A DNA stretch of 64,000 nt, taken from positions 16,894,533-16,958,532 of the forward strand of contig OZ038496.1 in NCBI GenBank assembly GCA_964036315.1, written 5' to 3'. The position numbers were made by a program, and so were the translations under genes. Below, piece by piece: positions 42,310-54,216 of this stretch (position 1 is the stretch's first letter; every line of letters begins with the position of its first letter). The notes below the pieces were generated by a model. The model was not told the origin of the DNA. It was given only the letters and a program-made list of their open reading frames with translations, and searched no databases. This DNA is from Acanthosepion esculentum. Lineage: Eukaryota > Mollusca > Cephalopoda > Sepiida > Sepiidae.

Positions 42310-42435
42310 GAGTGTAGTGTATTATGGCAATTCAGCACTATAAAATTAAGAATCAATTTAATGCTCATTGTACCTGTATATTTATTTAAGAAAGCTTTAG
42401 AATCAAGGGCTTGGCTCATAAAACTAAGTGTGTAA
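42310..42435. repeat. Dispersed copy of a ~105-bp repeat
   Basis: Shares ATTCAGCACTATAAAATTAA and CTTTAGAATCAAGGGCTTGG with the tandem pair at 43.6-43.8 kb. Confidence 0.7.
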
Positions 42436-43607
42436 TTTATTATTATAACATAATTATTATAACACGGCCATCCTGGCTTGATCCAGGGTCCTTCCCTTTC
42501 TTCACAATGGTTATCTGTTGACTGCTTTTTTCCCTCATCCACATTTCCTATATTGTGTTCTTTGATCACAGCATAGTGAAGATTGAATTTTCATCTGTAC
42601 TTAAGCACTGGATCAAGTTGTGGCAGAACAGTGCTACAAAAAGGACAAAGAATGCTTCTACTGGTGAAAATATAATTATAAAAAAATAATGGAGAGGGTA
42701 GCTGGGTTAATTTTCATTTGGTTTATATAATCATTGATGCAACAAAATGAACCCTTCCTGTTAAACTCTCTATACTGTTCCTCCTCTTTCTAAAACTTGG
42801 AGTGGATTAAACATACATAGGAATTAGGTTGGGAATTCTGTTGTCAGCAGGTCATGTGGAGTCCAGCAGCACCTTGTTTGCTGTTGTTAGTCCTATCTAC
42901 ATCCTTTGCTTCAATTGCCAGCTTTAACTAAGTGTTCAGTTTATATGTATTTTGCCCAACTTCTACCACACCTGAAAACTCATTGATTATTCATCAATTA
43001 ATTATTTTCATTGACTCTCAAACAAAGCAGTCAGCTATTTCAAAACAATAAACTTTGTCTTCACATTCCTTTTTTTCCACTTGGCTGTGCCATAATTGAA
43101 TTTTTCCTGTTAACAAATTTTTGTGTTAATAATTTATTTCAAATTGTCAAAGAATTTTCTTTGTGAATTTCCCAATACGATGCAAATAATTTCCTGCCTT
43201 GTTGCATGTTTACAAAACCCAGCTTTGCAAATTATTTTGGCTTTACCCAAATTCACACCCCGAAAATCAATGATCTCCAAATACCAAAACAGTCAACTAT
43301 TCAAAACAATGACTTTTCCCAATAACTTTTTGCACTTTGAAATTGATTTCAAATGACAAGAATTTTCTCTGCTTGTTTTAGTTTATATTTTCACCAAACC
43401 ATATTTTGGACTCATCATTCCATTCACTGTTTCTGTTTATCAGAAAGGAAAAAATCATTTCTCTTTTTACTTCCTTGCGCCATATTTCAATTCATGTTTT
43501 TGCCTTAATATTTTTAATATTTTCAACCCTTCCAATTCTCCAATTGTATATAAGGTTTTCACATGAACACAAATTTCATACTGACAGTGCCACAATAGTG
43601 TCACTTT
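42436..43607. other. Unassigned stretch
   Basis: AT-rich. TTCAAAT(T)G(T/A)CAA(A)GAATTTTCT occurs near 43138 and 43348, suggesting an old duplication. No gene. Confidence 0.35.
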
Positions 43608-43806
43608 ATGTCGATTCAGCACTATAAAATTAACACTCAATTTGATGTTCATTGTACTTGTATTTTTATTGAAGAACACTTTAGAATCAAGGGCTTGGCT
43701 CATAAAACTAGTGTATTAGGCCAATTCAACACTATAAAATTAACACTCAATTTGATGCTTATTTTACTTGTATGTTTATTTAAGGCAGCTTTAGAATCAT
43801 GTATGC
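43608..43806. repeat. Tandem pair of the ~105-bp repeat
   Basis: Units at about 43612-43715 and 43722-43806 both contain ACTATAAAATTAACACTCAA and CTTTAGAATCA. A third copy is at 42.3 kb. Confidence 0.8.
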
Positions 43807-44504
43807 TTACAATGATCTATAATGGTTTTAGTAATCATATTGTCATAAAGCTGATTGTCCAAAGTACGCATTCTCCTGTTTGAGTCTAAAGATCCAGATA
43901 ATTCTCATTGTGTGATTTCTACATAAATGCTTATATCATTTCTTCTGTATGAGTTTAACTTTCGTTGTAAATCTTTTGAATATAGAACACTGTTCATTAT
44001 TTGTTTCATTTTTTATTTCCATTCTTACTTTTTAAAATCAATTATTCGAACCCCAGCTTCAATATTAGCATTTATTATTAACTCTTCTTACCATTTTAGC
44101 CTGCAACTATTTTCTTGTTTATATAAAGACATGCAATGACCTTTGTTATTTGCTGAACGCTTTCTTCATCCATTATTCAGTGATTGCGGTTTGAAATCAC
44201 AAATAGAAAAAATGAAGCTAATTTTGAAGCGCTCTTTTTCATTTGATGCTTTCTTTAAGTACGAGTTCTTCTTTCTCTTCAATGAATGGATCTTTTTTAA
44301 CCTCAGTAAAAGATTTGAAGAACGACAATATTTCAGCTAGACTTTCAGCATTTTTCTTCTTCAACGTTGTTATTACAAGCATGTTGCACTGACATTCCCT
44401 GGTGCAACTTATTACTCTTTGTGTCAGGTCCCTTCAGGACGTTAGTGATCAAGGACCTCCACAACTTCTTGCTTTTTGTAGATATGAGTAAGGTTTGCCT
44501 TTCT
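43807..44504. other. Unassigned stretch
   Basis: Open frames of 60-70 codons, no recognisable family. Confidence 0.35.
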
Positions 44505-44815
44505 GCTAACCTTCATAGTCCTTGTTCTCCTAACCATTTAGACAAGATAATTAGGTAGCTTATGCATGACTTTCCTGTGTCCCACTTGCTTTCAATATGT
44601 CCTGGGTGTGAGAAATTCTCCAAGCCCTCTTTCCTCATTATGTGACCTCGAAATTTCAATTGTCTCTTTATGATTCTATATATGTGTCCTTTTTGTTTCC
44701 ATTTTTCGTAAAACATCCTCATTATTCATATAGTATTCTCAGCATCCTTCTGTAGAACCACATTTTTTTTGCCTCAAGTTTCTTCTTTGTGTGTGAAGAT
44801 ATTGTAAATTGAACA
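44505..44815 (-). mobile_element. LINE-C fragment
   Basis: The minus strand encodes KKKLEAKKMWFYRRMLRIL, then IIKRQLKFRGHIMRKEGLEN, SHPGHIESKWDTGKS and LSKWLGEQGL, in LINE-C order with frame breaks. Confidence 0.65.
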
Positions 44816-44824
44816 TTTTAATAC

Positions 44825-44900
44825 TAAAGCTCACCCAATACAAGGCTCGTGAGCCACTTAAGGTGGGTCATTACTATTAAAATGGTTATAATTAATGAGG
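44825..44900 (-). mobile_element. LINE-B terminus fragment
   Basis: Plus reading CCCAATACAAGGCTCGTGAG, then CCACTTAAGGTGGGTCA, is the diverged LINE-B 3' terminus. Confidence 0.4.
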
Positions 44901-45149
44901 TGTGTGATGAAGAAAAGAAGAAAAGCTAACTGGAACAAATACTGTGGAAATATTTATAGAAAAGGCACAGAGAAGCTTCATTACAGTGATGGGAAGGTGA
45001 CTGAAACTAAGATGCCTGTTTAGGACTGATAACATTGCAGATACTTTGTGTATTTTATCAAGAATCAATAAATATATGGCAGAAGCATCTGGCCAGATGT
45101 GGCAGCAATATTCAGTGCATGGTTGAATAGTAGACTTATAAATGTAGAA

Positions 45150-45549
45150 GATAGATTCTGGTTTGGTTTGGTTTGGTTTGTTTTATTGCATATCAGCCTC
45201 AATGGGTCATTTAATGCCAACAAGATTTTTATGGCTGGTAATTTTTTTTTTCAAAAATGTATTGCTGGTAAAAAATTTTCAAAAAATGTATTGCTAGTAT
45301 TAAAAACAGTTTTTATACTTTCATAGTGTTTTGACCACTTTTTGGGGAGTAACTATTTGCTCATAGCTGGGACTCTGACAAGTGTTAGCACCCCAGGTCA
45401 GAGTGGACCTGGGAACACCAATAATTAAGAGGTGGTTCCATGCTCCTCAAAACCTCCTAATCAAAGGCCTTGCTGTTGGATTTAGTCTATTGTGTTACCC
45501 AGGACACAGATGTAGTTTACCATCGTGGCCAGGATAGGATAGATTCTGG
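45150..45549 (-). mobile_element. Short retroposon SX with 12-bp TSD
   Basis: GATAGATTCTGG is present at 45150-45161 and 45538-45549 around a 376-bp insert. The insert has (TTTGG)n at its left end, i.e. a (CCAAA)n tail on the minus strand. A related insert lies at 61244-61602 (shared GCATATCA(G/A)CCTCAATGGG and AAGAGGTGGTTCCATGCTCC). No tRNA head is obvious, so it may be a SINE of unknown origin or a truncated LINE end. Confidence 0.7.
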
Positions 45550-45594
45550 TGAGAAAAATTGTCTAGAACAATAATATGAACCAACTTTCCTAGC

Positions 45595-45628
<34 letters not shown>
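45595..45628. repeat. (AT)n/(GT)n microsatellite
   Basis: Short AT run followed by GT dinucleotides. Confidence 0.9.
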
Positions 45629-45630
<2 letters not shown>

Positions 45631-45639
45631 GAATTCAGA

Positions 45640-46160
45640 AAGATATATATAGGAAGAAACCTGAGTGACCAATGCCATGGAAATGAGGTATCAAGAAAAA
45701 AGAAAGGAAGAAAAAGACGCTTTCAAAAAGGAAACTGTGAAATTGAGAGAACAAGAAAATGAGAAAGGTAAATGCTGACTTCCAAAGTGATAGATTAAGA
45801 AAGATATAGAGAGAGGGTTAGAGAAAGAAAAGAGAACCATGGTTACTGTGAAAGAGAGGGCTCAAGAAAGGACAACTGAAAAAAATGCATGCGGCTCAAA
45901 TAAGAAATTTGGAGAGATAGATATATAGAGAGAATGAGAGAGAGAAGAAAAGGGAAATATGTATGCTAACTATGAAAGTGATAGATTAAGAAGGATATAG
46001 AGAGAAGATTGGGGAAAGAGAAAGGAGGACGACGATTACTGTGAAAGCGAGGGATCAAGAAAGATAGAACAAGACAAAACAATTGAAATATGCATACTCT
46101 TCAAATGAGAGATCAACAGACATTGATACAAAGAGAGAATGATATAGAGAAGGCACTTAT
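45640..46160. repeat. GA-rich degenerate tandem repeat
   Basis: Purine-rich units recur with period about 191 (AGTGATAGATTAAGAA at 45786 and 45977; GTTACTGTGAAAG and GATTACTGTGAAAG; TATAGAGAGA). It is the reverse-complement family of 47.26-48.04 kb. Confidence 0.7.
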
Positions 46161-47259
46161 TTTGCCTTTGTCTAAGTTTCAGACTTTACATTTGTAAATA
46201 AAAACAAAGTACAGATAACTCTTTATAAAGCTAGACAATGTATTTATATTATGCACAGGAACTAGCATTCTAAATTTTTAAAAAAAATGACAAATGATGT
46301 ATCTTGAGGAAGGCTTAATTAATTCTATTCCACGGGATTATTCTTTCCCCAAAATTCTTGCTATTCTTTTTATGAGCGGACCCGTCAATTTAAGTAGTGC
46401 CAATGAATTCTAAGCACTAATCATAAATTCAGAGTGCATGAACATACTTTACTTTTTATACAGCATTTTTTTGTGTTGGCAATGGCAGCATACACAGTGG
46501 ATTAAAGGAAATGTTTTCCTCTATGCCAATGCAAGTCTACACAGAACAAGAATAATACAGGAAAAAATCTGGGCACATTGGTTGGTTTTTAATATTCATT
46601 TCTCTGTAAAGGATTTTAGAAGTATGTATATAATTAATTTAATTGTCATGAAGTATTATACAAGAAGTATAAAAAAAGATTTAATTCAGGCATTTATATT
46701 TGCATGCTTGTAAAATACTAGAATGCTTTTTCCAGTGTTAACATGTTTTAAATGACAGAAAACATTAATATATATCAATGCCATTCCCTTAAAAGCAGTC
46801 ATGACAGTAAATGAAACATCTTTGGATAAATACAACTCTCTTTCTTTCTTATACTTAAAGTTACTTTTCTAAGAGAGGACATTGCAACCAGTATTCCCAT
46901 CCCCCGTTCACCATTCCTTCCACAGACAACATGCAGCCAAAGAGATGCTTCCGTCTCATTGAATTTACCATTCCTACTGATCTACTACAACTTCGCTTTC
47001 CTCAAGACTTTTATTGTTTACACTAATACCAAAGTTGCTTTTACTATTGTTGATAGAAATTTTCCTGGAGATCTGTAACCAACACCACCCGATCCCTAAT
47101 CCCTATATACCCACTGAAGAAAAAAAAAAGAAGAAAATGTCCTCTTGAGCAAAATTTCTTTATCTTGTGAATGCAGACATTCTGAAAACTTCTAAGAAAA
47201 ATGTCTGCAATAAATCAGTCATGTCAGAAAGATGTATTTTATTTCCTTGATTTCAGTTC
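46161..47259. other. Unassigned stretch
   Basis: Part (46180-46265) resembles 11.46-11.54 kb. The 91-codon frame at 46438 is unsupported. Confidence 0.35.
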
Positions 47260-47624
47260 TCTTTTTCTACCTCTTATCTCCCTTGATTTCTCTTTTTTCA
47301 ATTGTCTTATTTTTTATTATATCTTTCTTGATCCCTCATTCATGATAATTGTTTTTCTCTTTTCTCTCTCTCTCTCTAATCCACTCTCTATATCTTTCTC
47401 AATCTATCACTTTCATTGTATTTATCATTTGTCTGTCTTCTCTCTATCATACTCTTTTTATATCTATCTCAGCTGATCTCTCATTTGGACAACATGCATT
47501 TTTTTCAATTGCCTTTTCTCTTGTTCTACCTTTCTTGAACGCTGTCTTTCATGGTAATTGTCTTTCTCTCTCCTCTCTCTCTAATCCACTCTCTAAATCT
47601 TTCTTAATCTATAACTTTCACAGT

Positions 47625-47702
<78 letters not shown>

Positions 47703-48060
47703 TTTCTCTCATTTTATATATCTATCTATCCTGATCTCTTGTTTAAACAGCATACATTTTTTCCAATTTTCTTCTCTCCTGTTCTATCTTTCTTGATCCC
47801 ACTTCTTTCATGGCAATTGTCTTTCTCTTTTCTCCCTCTCTCCCTCCAATCCACTCACTATATCTTTCTTAATCTGTCACGTTTATGGCATTTATCCTTC
47901 TCTTGCCTTCTCTATATCATTCTCTCTTTGTATCAATGTCTGTTGACCTCTCATTTGAAGAGTATGCGTATTTCAATTGTTTTCTGTCTTGTTCTATCTT
48001 TCTTGATCCCTCGCTTTCACAGTAATCATCGTCCTCTTTTTGTTTATCAAATTATTCTTC
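47260..48060. repeat. CT-rich degenerate tandem repeat with (AC)n(AT)n
   Basis: Units of roughly 200-270 bp share TCTTTCTTGATCCC, TCTAATCCACTCTCTA and AATCTATCACTTTCA. (AC)n at 47628-47665 passes into (AT)n to 47698. The overlapping open frames are compositional. Confidence 0.7.
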
Positions 48061-48799
48061 AAAAAATCAAGTACAATTATATATTCACCATTATTTGCAA
48101 ATATTTGAAAACTATTTGTTACCCACCAATGTCAAATTACCATGCCCAAAACATATTCTGAGAAATTTTCACCATCCTGGCCTAGCCTCTGCATTCTGTA
48201 ACAGCCTATATATATATGTATGTTTTCACCTAATTAAAAAAGGCCTTGTGTCACATCTTGCCTCAGGTCAGGTAAATAATAATCTAATGGCTTTAAAGAT
48301 GCCATATGTAATGATTCAACTGGGAGATAACATTAGGTTGAATTATAAATAATTTCTGCTTTTTTGGTTATCCCCCATTCTTCAAAATTGCAGCATTGTA
48401 TTAGTTGTGGATACTGGGCGATTTTTGTCCCTCACCCTGTTACATTGTGTGTCATCACTAGCTTCAGTCTGTCAGGCCTCAATACGACTTCATAGACTGT
48501 ATCAAGGGAAGATTTTTTTGTTTTATTATGTGAAAGGATAAATATTGTAGCATCTATTCTAGGAGGTAGAGATAGGAAGAACTTTTGAGGAATGTATGCT
48601 CACTTATTGGCTTGTCATTCGGCCATGTGCGTCCTAGCCTCTCTATGGAATCTGTGTGCAGAAAGTATGTCAACTCTTGAAAATTCTTGTAGCCCTCTTC
48701 TGACTTTGCACTGTTTTGGTTTAGTATCCATAATAAAAAAAAATGGCGATCCATCACTGTCAGAATACCATTTAATGATACCCTATATAATAAATAAAC
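48061..48799. other. Unassigned, with a short mariner-end echo
   Basis: 48040-48110 echoes the mariner 3' flank (CTTCAAAAAATCAAGTACAA). 48290-48360 has a partial repeat of it (ATAACATTAGGTTGA). Otherwise nothing. Confidence 0.35.
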
Positions 48800-48804
48800 T
48801 TTGA

Positions 48805-49490
48805 AATAACATTAGGTTGAGTTATAAATAATTTCAATTTTTTGTTTATCAACTTTATTCTTCGAAAAATCAAGTACAATTACATTTTATTCAATTATCT
48901 ATTCACCATTATTTGCAGTGACTTATTGCCACTTACCAGATAGATCTTTGATACCGTTTGAGTAAAATTCTGCAGGTTTTGAAGTGAAAAGGTTTTCAAT
49001 AAAATCTTGAATCTGGTTTTCATTAGAGAAAGTTAATCATCAAAGTATTTTGCAATCAAAAAAGGTAATAATTGGTTGGTGCAAGGTCGGGTGAATATGG
49101 TTGGTAAGTAGATTTCAAGATTTTTTCCTGTATTATTCTTTTTGTATACGGTCTTACATTGTTATGGAGAAGATCATGTTCCTATTGATGAGCACAGGAC
49201 ACTTTACAACCAAATTTTTATGGACATGTTGCAGCTGCAGGAATTATAAATGTGCATTTAGTGTTTCATAATAATATTTATTCCACTACACACACAATAT
49301 TATCTTTCTTCCAAGCAGTTGGGGTTGGTTGCAGAGATTTATTCTTGTCAATCCACTGCCTTTTGCATTAAACACTATTGTATGTAATGCATTTTTCATC
49401 ACCTGTTATGGTATATTTAAGAAACGATTCATCATTATAATTAGTTTTCAAAAATGGAAATAACTTATGACTTAACATAATAGTACTAGG
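48805..49490 (-). mobile_element. Mariner-like element (second family), decayed
   Basis: The minus strand encodes LLHNNVRPYTKRIMQEKILK, YSPDLAPTNYYLF, then NENQIQDFIENLFTSKPAEF and YSNGIKDLSGKWQ. The YSPDLAP motif carries the third Asp of the D,D34D triad, while the LLHNN segment has Asn where HDN is expected. Ends resemble TTAGGTTGAGTTATAAATAA at 48809 and an inverted relative near 49455-49485. Several frame breaks. Confidence 0.65.
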
Positions 49491-49567
49491 GTATAGGGTA
49501 CCAGTAAAAGTGAAAACTCTTTGACCTTAGAAAAAAGAATGGAATATATTCTCTTGTAAGTCACTGG

Positions 49568-49740
49568 AATTATTAGGTTGAGTCATAAATAATTACTATT
49601 TCTGTTTATCAGCTTTATTCTTTGAAAAATAAAGTACAATTATATTTTATTATTATTATTTTCTTGTAAAGAGCACATTAACTGGCATGATCAGCAGTTG
49701 AACAAGGCGAGTTTCACTCGAACACTCAGTCATGATGAAT
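49568..49740 (-). mobile_element. Mariner terminal fragment
   Basis: TTAGGTTGAGTCATAAATAA followed by only about 70 bp of the mariner 3' end, then other sequence. Confidence 0.5.
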
Positions 49741-49749
49741 TGTGACTTT

Positions 49750-49985
49750 GTGCTAGCACAACCATTGATGGCTTGTGAAGAGTTTTGTCACCCACAAAGC
49801 TTGGGTCAACTCATGGTATGGCTTTCAGGCTTTTCCCCACTAGTGCCACATACTAGCATCATCTCACCCTGGCTGATCTTATCAAGAAGTTACCTTCTTG
49901 ATAAATCAACCCTAGTGAGATTTGAGCCAGTGTCTGTTGGTGTGAATACTAATGTTCTTCTAACCACACAGCTATATGCCCAGGT
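49750..49985 (-). mobile_element. tRNA-derived SINE S2
   Basis: Minus strand from about 49983: TGGGCATATAGCTGTGTGGT and GTTAGAAG (A-box region), then CTGGCTCAAATCTCAC (B-box region). The body is shared with 36.74-36.96 kb. Confidence 0.6.
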
Positions 49986-50040
49986 TAATGGAAATTTTAA
50001 GGCATGCTTGGTGATGCCAACTATTTCTACATGTCACTGG

Positions 50041-51740
50041 AATTATTAGGTTGAGTCATAAATAATTACCATTTCTGTTTATCAACTTTATTCTTCAAAA
50101 AATCAAGTACAATTATATTTTATTCAATTATCTATTCACCATTATTTGCAGTGACTTATTGCCACTTACCAGATAGATCTTTGATACCGTTTGAGTAAAA
50201 TTCTGCAGGTTTTGAAGTGAAAAGGTTTTCAATAAAATCTTGAATCTGGTTTTCATTAGAGAAAGTTTTCTTCATCAAAGTATTTTGCAATCAAAAAAGG
50301 TAATAATTGGTTGGTGCAAGGTCAGGTGAATATGGTTGGTAAGTAGATTTCAAGATTTTTTCCTGCATTATTCTTTTTGTATACGGTCTTACATTGTTAT
50401 GGAGAAGATCATGTTCCTATTGATGAGCACAGGACACTTTACAACCAAATTTTTATGGACATGTTGCAGCTGCAGGAATTATAAATATGCATTTAGTGTT
50501 TCATAATAATATTCCACTGCACACACAATATTATCTTTCTTCCAAGCAGTTCAGCTTTTGGGGTTGGTTGCAGAGATTTATCCTTGTCAATTCACTGCCT
50601 TTTGCATTAAACCCTAGTGAGATTTGAGCCAGTGTCTGTTGGTGTGAATACTAATGTTTTCTTGAACCACACAGCTATATGCCCAGGTTAATGGAAATTT
50701 TAAGGCATGCTTGGTGATGCCAACTATTTCTACATGTCACTGGAATTATTAGGTTGAGTCATAAATAATTACCATTTCTGTTTATCAACTTTATTCTTCA
50801 AAAAATCAAGTACAATTATATTTTATTCAATTATATATTCACCATTATTCGCAGTGACTTATTGCCACTTACCAGATAGATCTTTGATACCGTTTGAGTA
50901 AAATTCTGCAGGTTTTGAAGTGAAAAGGTTTTCAATAAAATCTTGAATCTGGTTTTCATTAGAGAAAGTTTTCTTCATCAAAGTATTTTGCAATCAAAAA
51001 AGGTAATAATTGGTTGGTGCAAGGTCAGGTGAATATGGTTGGTAAGTAGATTTCAAGATTTTTTCCTGTATTATTCTTTTTGTATACAGTCTTACATTGT
51101 TATGGAGAAGATCATGTTCCTATTGATGAGCACAGGACACTTTACAACCAAATTTTTATGGACATGTTGCAGCTGCAGGAATTATAAATATGCATTTAGT
51201 GTTTCATAATAATATTCCGCTGCACACACAATATTATCTTTCTTCCAAGCAGTTCAGCTTTTGGGGTTGGTTGCAGAGATTTATCCTTGTCAATTCACTG
51301 CCTTTTGCATTAAACCCTAGTGAGATTTGAGCCAGTGTCTGTTGGTGTGAATACTAATGTTTTCTCGAACCACACAGCTATATGCCCAGGTTAATGGAAA
51401 TTTTAAGGCATGCTTGGTGATGCCAACTATTTCTACATGTCACTGGAATTATTAGGTTGAGTCATAAATAATTACCATTTTTGTTTATCAACTTTATTCT
51501 TCAAAAAATCAAGTACAATTATATTTTATTCAATTCACCATTATTTGCAGTGACTTACTGCCAGTTATCAGATAGATCTTTGATATATTTTAAGTAAAAT
51601 ACCAAAGGGTTTGATGTGACAAATCTTTCCATAAACACTTGAATATGGTTTTCATAGGAAAAGGTTTTCCTTAAGAAAGCATTTGGCAGTGATCAAAAAA
51701 GGTAATAAGCAGTTAGTGGAATGTCAGGTGAATATCTTCC
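50041..51740 (-). repeat. 703-bp tandem repeat built from mariner and SINE S2 pieces
   Basis: AATTATTAGGTTGAGTCATA occurs at 50041, 50744 and 51447, exactly 703 bp apart. Each unit holds the mariner C-terminal portion plus a truncated SINE S2 head (CCCTAGTGAGATTTGAGCCA). The third is cut short near 51740 and diverges from 51540. The mariner-S2 junction inside the unit is identical in both full units, so the composite formed first and was then tandemly duplicated. Confidence 0.85.
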
Positions 51741-52112
51741 ACCCTTTCTCACGGACAAAACATCACAAGATTCTCACTGCTCTATCGATATTTCCGTGTA
51801 GAGTTCTCAGACAAACATCATTCCTTAGTTTCACCAGGTCTAACTTTCACAACTATGACCAGCTATGCCATGAACATTTCAGTGAATCACCCTGATTCCT
51901 TTCATATTTTATTATTGAGTTATAAGATTCACTCAAGTTGCTGCTTTGTGGAACTGACTCCTAAGGTGATGCTACACTGATCACTGCAATCTTTGCCTAT
52001 TCAGATCTTGGGTTAACTCTAATCTTGCCCATATATCCACATAAACTGTGACTCTTATACTATAACCTCTACCTCGAGTGGCTCTTGGGCCTTGTACAGG
52101 GTGAACATGATT
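51740..52112 (+). mobile_element. LINE-B 3' portion, plus orientation
   Basis: It ends CTACCTCGAGTGGCTCTTGG, then GCCTTGTACAGGGTGAACAT and an A run, the clearest LINE-B terminus in the window. Upstream wording such as TTGTGGAACTGACTCC and CACTGATCACTGCAATC corresponds to the LWNSLP...PDHYNL segment. Confidence 0.6.
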
Positions 52113-52929
52113 GTAAAAAAAATGGTTATGTTGATATATTTGTCATTATAAATGGTTCCCAAAAACAGAAATTACTTATGAGCCAGCCGAATACTAACTT
52201 TTTGTCATGCATCAGAATATTTTTCAAAACCAGAATATCAATTCTGGATTGATTTTCCCTAGAAAAGAAGGGCTTCTCCATAAGAAAGGCTGAAGAACAG
52301 ATTGACTATGACACATTATTTGCAGTGTTAATGACTCTTCTTAAAGTTATAGACAAAAATTATTTCTTCTTTTTAGAAATCTTTTTTGTTGATTTCAGTC
52401 TTCCATATACAACATCCTTTTGAGAGATTGAACCCTCAGTGTTTTTATTCATTGTTCATTCATGAATTAAATTTTTATTGAGGTAATCTATTTCTTGCAG
52501 GTGTCATAAACTACTGTCCTCTTTTTGTGACTGAAACGAACACTCGTTGCCACTTTTTGGATGTCAACGAATACTTGTTGTGACTTTCATAATGCTTGTT
52601 GTAGTAGAGACTTTGTAATCACAGATACAACTTATAGTACACCATTGAACAATACTGGTGTCAGGCGCCTTTGAATATCACTCACACTAATAGTAATTTG
52701 TATAGTGAAATAGTACAGAGAAGAGAAATGTGATGTGTATCATAATAGAAATAGAATAAGAATGAGATTGTTAGTTGTCAGCTACATCCTACATATATAA
52801 ATTTCCTCTATGGTCACATGGTTTACTTAATTCAATAATGGGATTGCCAGTGTTTACTCACTGGTGATCTATGTTCAAACTTAAGTGTCAATAGCGACAC
52901 TTTATTCATATATAACACCTCTTAAATTC
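52113..52929. other. Mostly unassigned
   Basis: 52150-52185 resembles the right mariner end (AAACAGAAATTACTTATGAG). Remainder not recognised. Confidence 0.35.
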
Positions 52930-53047
52930 TCTTCTTTTATTGTTCTTACACATTAATAATGTTTTTCTTATATTCTTTCCCACTGCATTACCCTCTGCAT
53001 AATAATGACTTTGTTGCCTTGCTTTGGGTGATATAATTAAAAAATTT
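52930..53047 (+). mobile_element. LINE-A 3'-end fragment
   Basis: CCTCTGCATAATAATGACTT followed by TTGCCTTGCTTTGGGTGATA and an A-rich end. Confidence 0.5.
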
Positions 53048-53151
53048 AAAAATGAACAAACTTTCTCTAGTTTCAAATTTGAGGTTCTTTGTTTTCACTA
53101 ATTCTGAATTACTGCACTCAGTCTAATTGGGAATAGTCTTTGTTTGAATCA

Positions 53152-53155
<4 letters not shown>

Positions 53156-53195
<40 letters not shown>

Positions 53196-53200
53196 AATAT
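53156..53200. repeat. (AT)n microsatellite
   Basis: AT dinucleotides with one phase break. Confidence 0.95.
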
Positions 53201-53417
53201 GGAAAAGACAAAACAAAATCCGAATATGCAAGTTTACTGTTTTAATGTTGTTTTACTCACGACGTCAGACGTTTCAGTCTAGTAGACCATCTTCAGGACA
53301 TGGTTATTAGAAACATACTTAGGATTAGACGATAGACACAAGACTAGTCAGAAACAGAACAATTTTTCTTTTCCATATTTTTCATCATACCGTCGGATCT
53401 ACATCCACATATTTGCT

Positions 53418-53420
<3 letters not shown>
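53201..53420 (-). other. Hairpin-rich segment, hammerhead-like but not matching
   Basis: The minus strand reads CTGAAGATGGTCTACTAGAC, then TGAAACGTCTGACGTC: a CTGANGA/GAAAC pair with a stem III-like ACGT-CTG-ACGT hairpin. Stem II is out of register by one base and stem I does not pair, so I do not call a ribozyme. Confidence 0.3.

Positions 53421-53480
<60 letters not shown>
53421..53480. repeat. (AT)n microsatellite
   Basis: CATA units followed by about 25 AT dinucleotides. Confidence 0.95.
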
Positions 53481-53483
<3 letters not shown>

Positions 53484-53849
53484 GTGGTCTCTCATTGGTT
53501 AATTAAACCACATAGGTTTGGAAAAAGCTGACCACAAGAAGTGTCTGAGGCGAAGAATCACGTGGAATTAAAATATTATCAAATTATCATGACTAATAAG
53601 GGAAGTTTTGAAAATATAATCTAGGTGACAAAAGGGCCTCTATGTGCTGAGAGAGCAGTGCATTGTGTTAGGAGCAGGGTACCACAGGCCTTATGGAGTT
53701 CACAGACCGCATATGAACATGTTTGCAACCACGGAGCTATGGTTCTCCAAAGCTGAAATCAGTTGGTAAGTTTGTGTGAAAGGAATTGTGAAAGATGGGG
53801 TACAGGGAGGCAAGATGTTATATGTATTACAGCTATTTCTGTTTATTAA
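53481..53849. other. Unassigned stretch
   Basis: Nothing recognised. Confidence 0.35.
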
Positions 53850-54032
53850 GTCAGTCATCCAAGACTATAGAACCCGGTCTGTCCTGCTATTTACCCATAG
53901 CGGGGGGGGGGAGAAGAAGAGGATTCATACCTTTCCCAAGGGTATTAGCATGTAAGTGAATGTAATGGATTTGAATGGAATTTGAACTCGGCTCTCCGAT
54001 TCCTCAATCTGAGCCACTATCCATTACTCCAC
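53850..54032 (-). mobile_element. 5S-SINE tail fragment
   Basis: Plus reading GACTATAGAACCCGGTCTGT, TTTACCCATAGCGGGGG, CTTTCCCAAGGGTATTAGCA, ATTTGAACTCGGCTCTCCGA and CACTATCCATTACTCC: the minus-strand tail of the 5S-SINE, without head. Confidence 0.6.
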
Positions 54033-54216
54033 CATGTCTACAATCTTTAAAAAAAAGCAAAATTTATGTGCAATTTCTTAAATGCAGGCACTATCAGGAA
54101 ACTTTTTCACTTTTGCCACAAAATACAGATTCAGTTCTCCATTGTAATTTTGCTTTTTTTTGACACTCAACAATTTTCATTTTTTTTTCTTTTGGTTAAA
54201 TTATGTAATTGTGAAA

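Larger units (their letters stand above)
44935..45640 (-). mobile_element. LINE-A fragment carrying a nested retroposon
   Basis: Minus-strand LINE-A sequence (the DNA for YCCHIWPDAS, KFYCHI and neighbouring phrases) runs to 45161. It is interrupted by 376 bp and resumes at 45538 with GATAGATTCTGGTGAGAAAA, matching the uninterrupted copy at 33.03 kb. Confidence 0.6.

Noticed and set aside
53255..53305. Hammerhead ribozyme on the minus strand
   Set aside because: CTGAAGA and GAAAC with a good stem III are present, but stem II is out of register and stem I does not pair.
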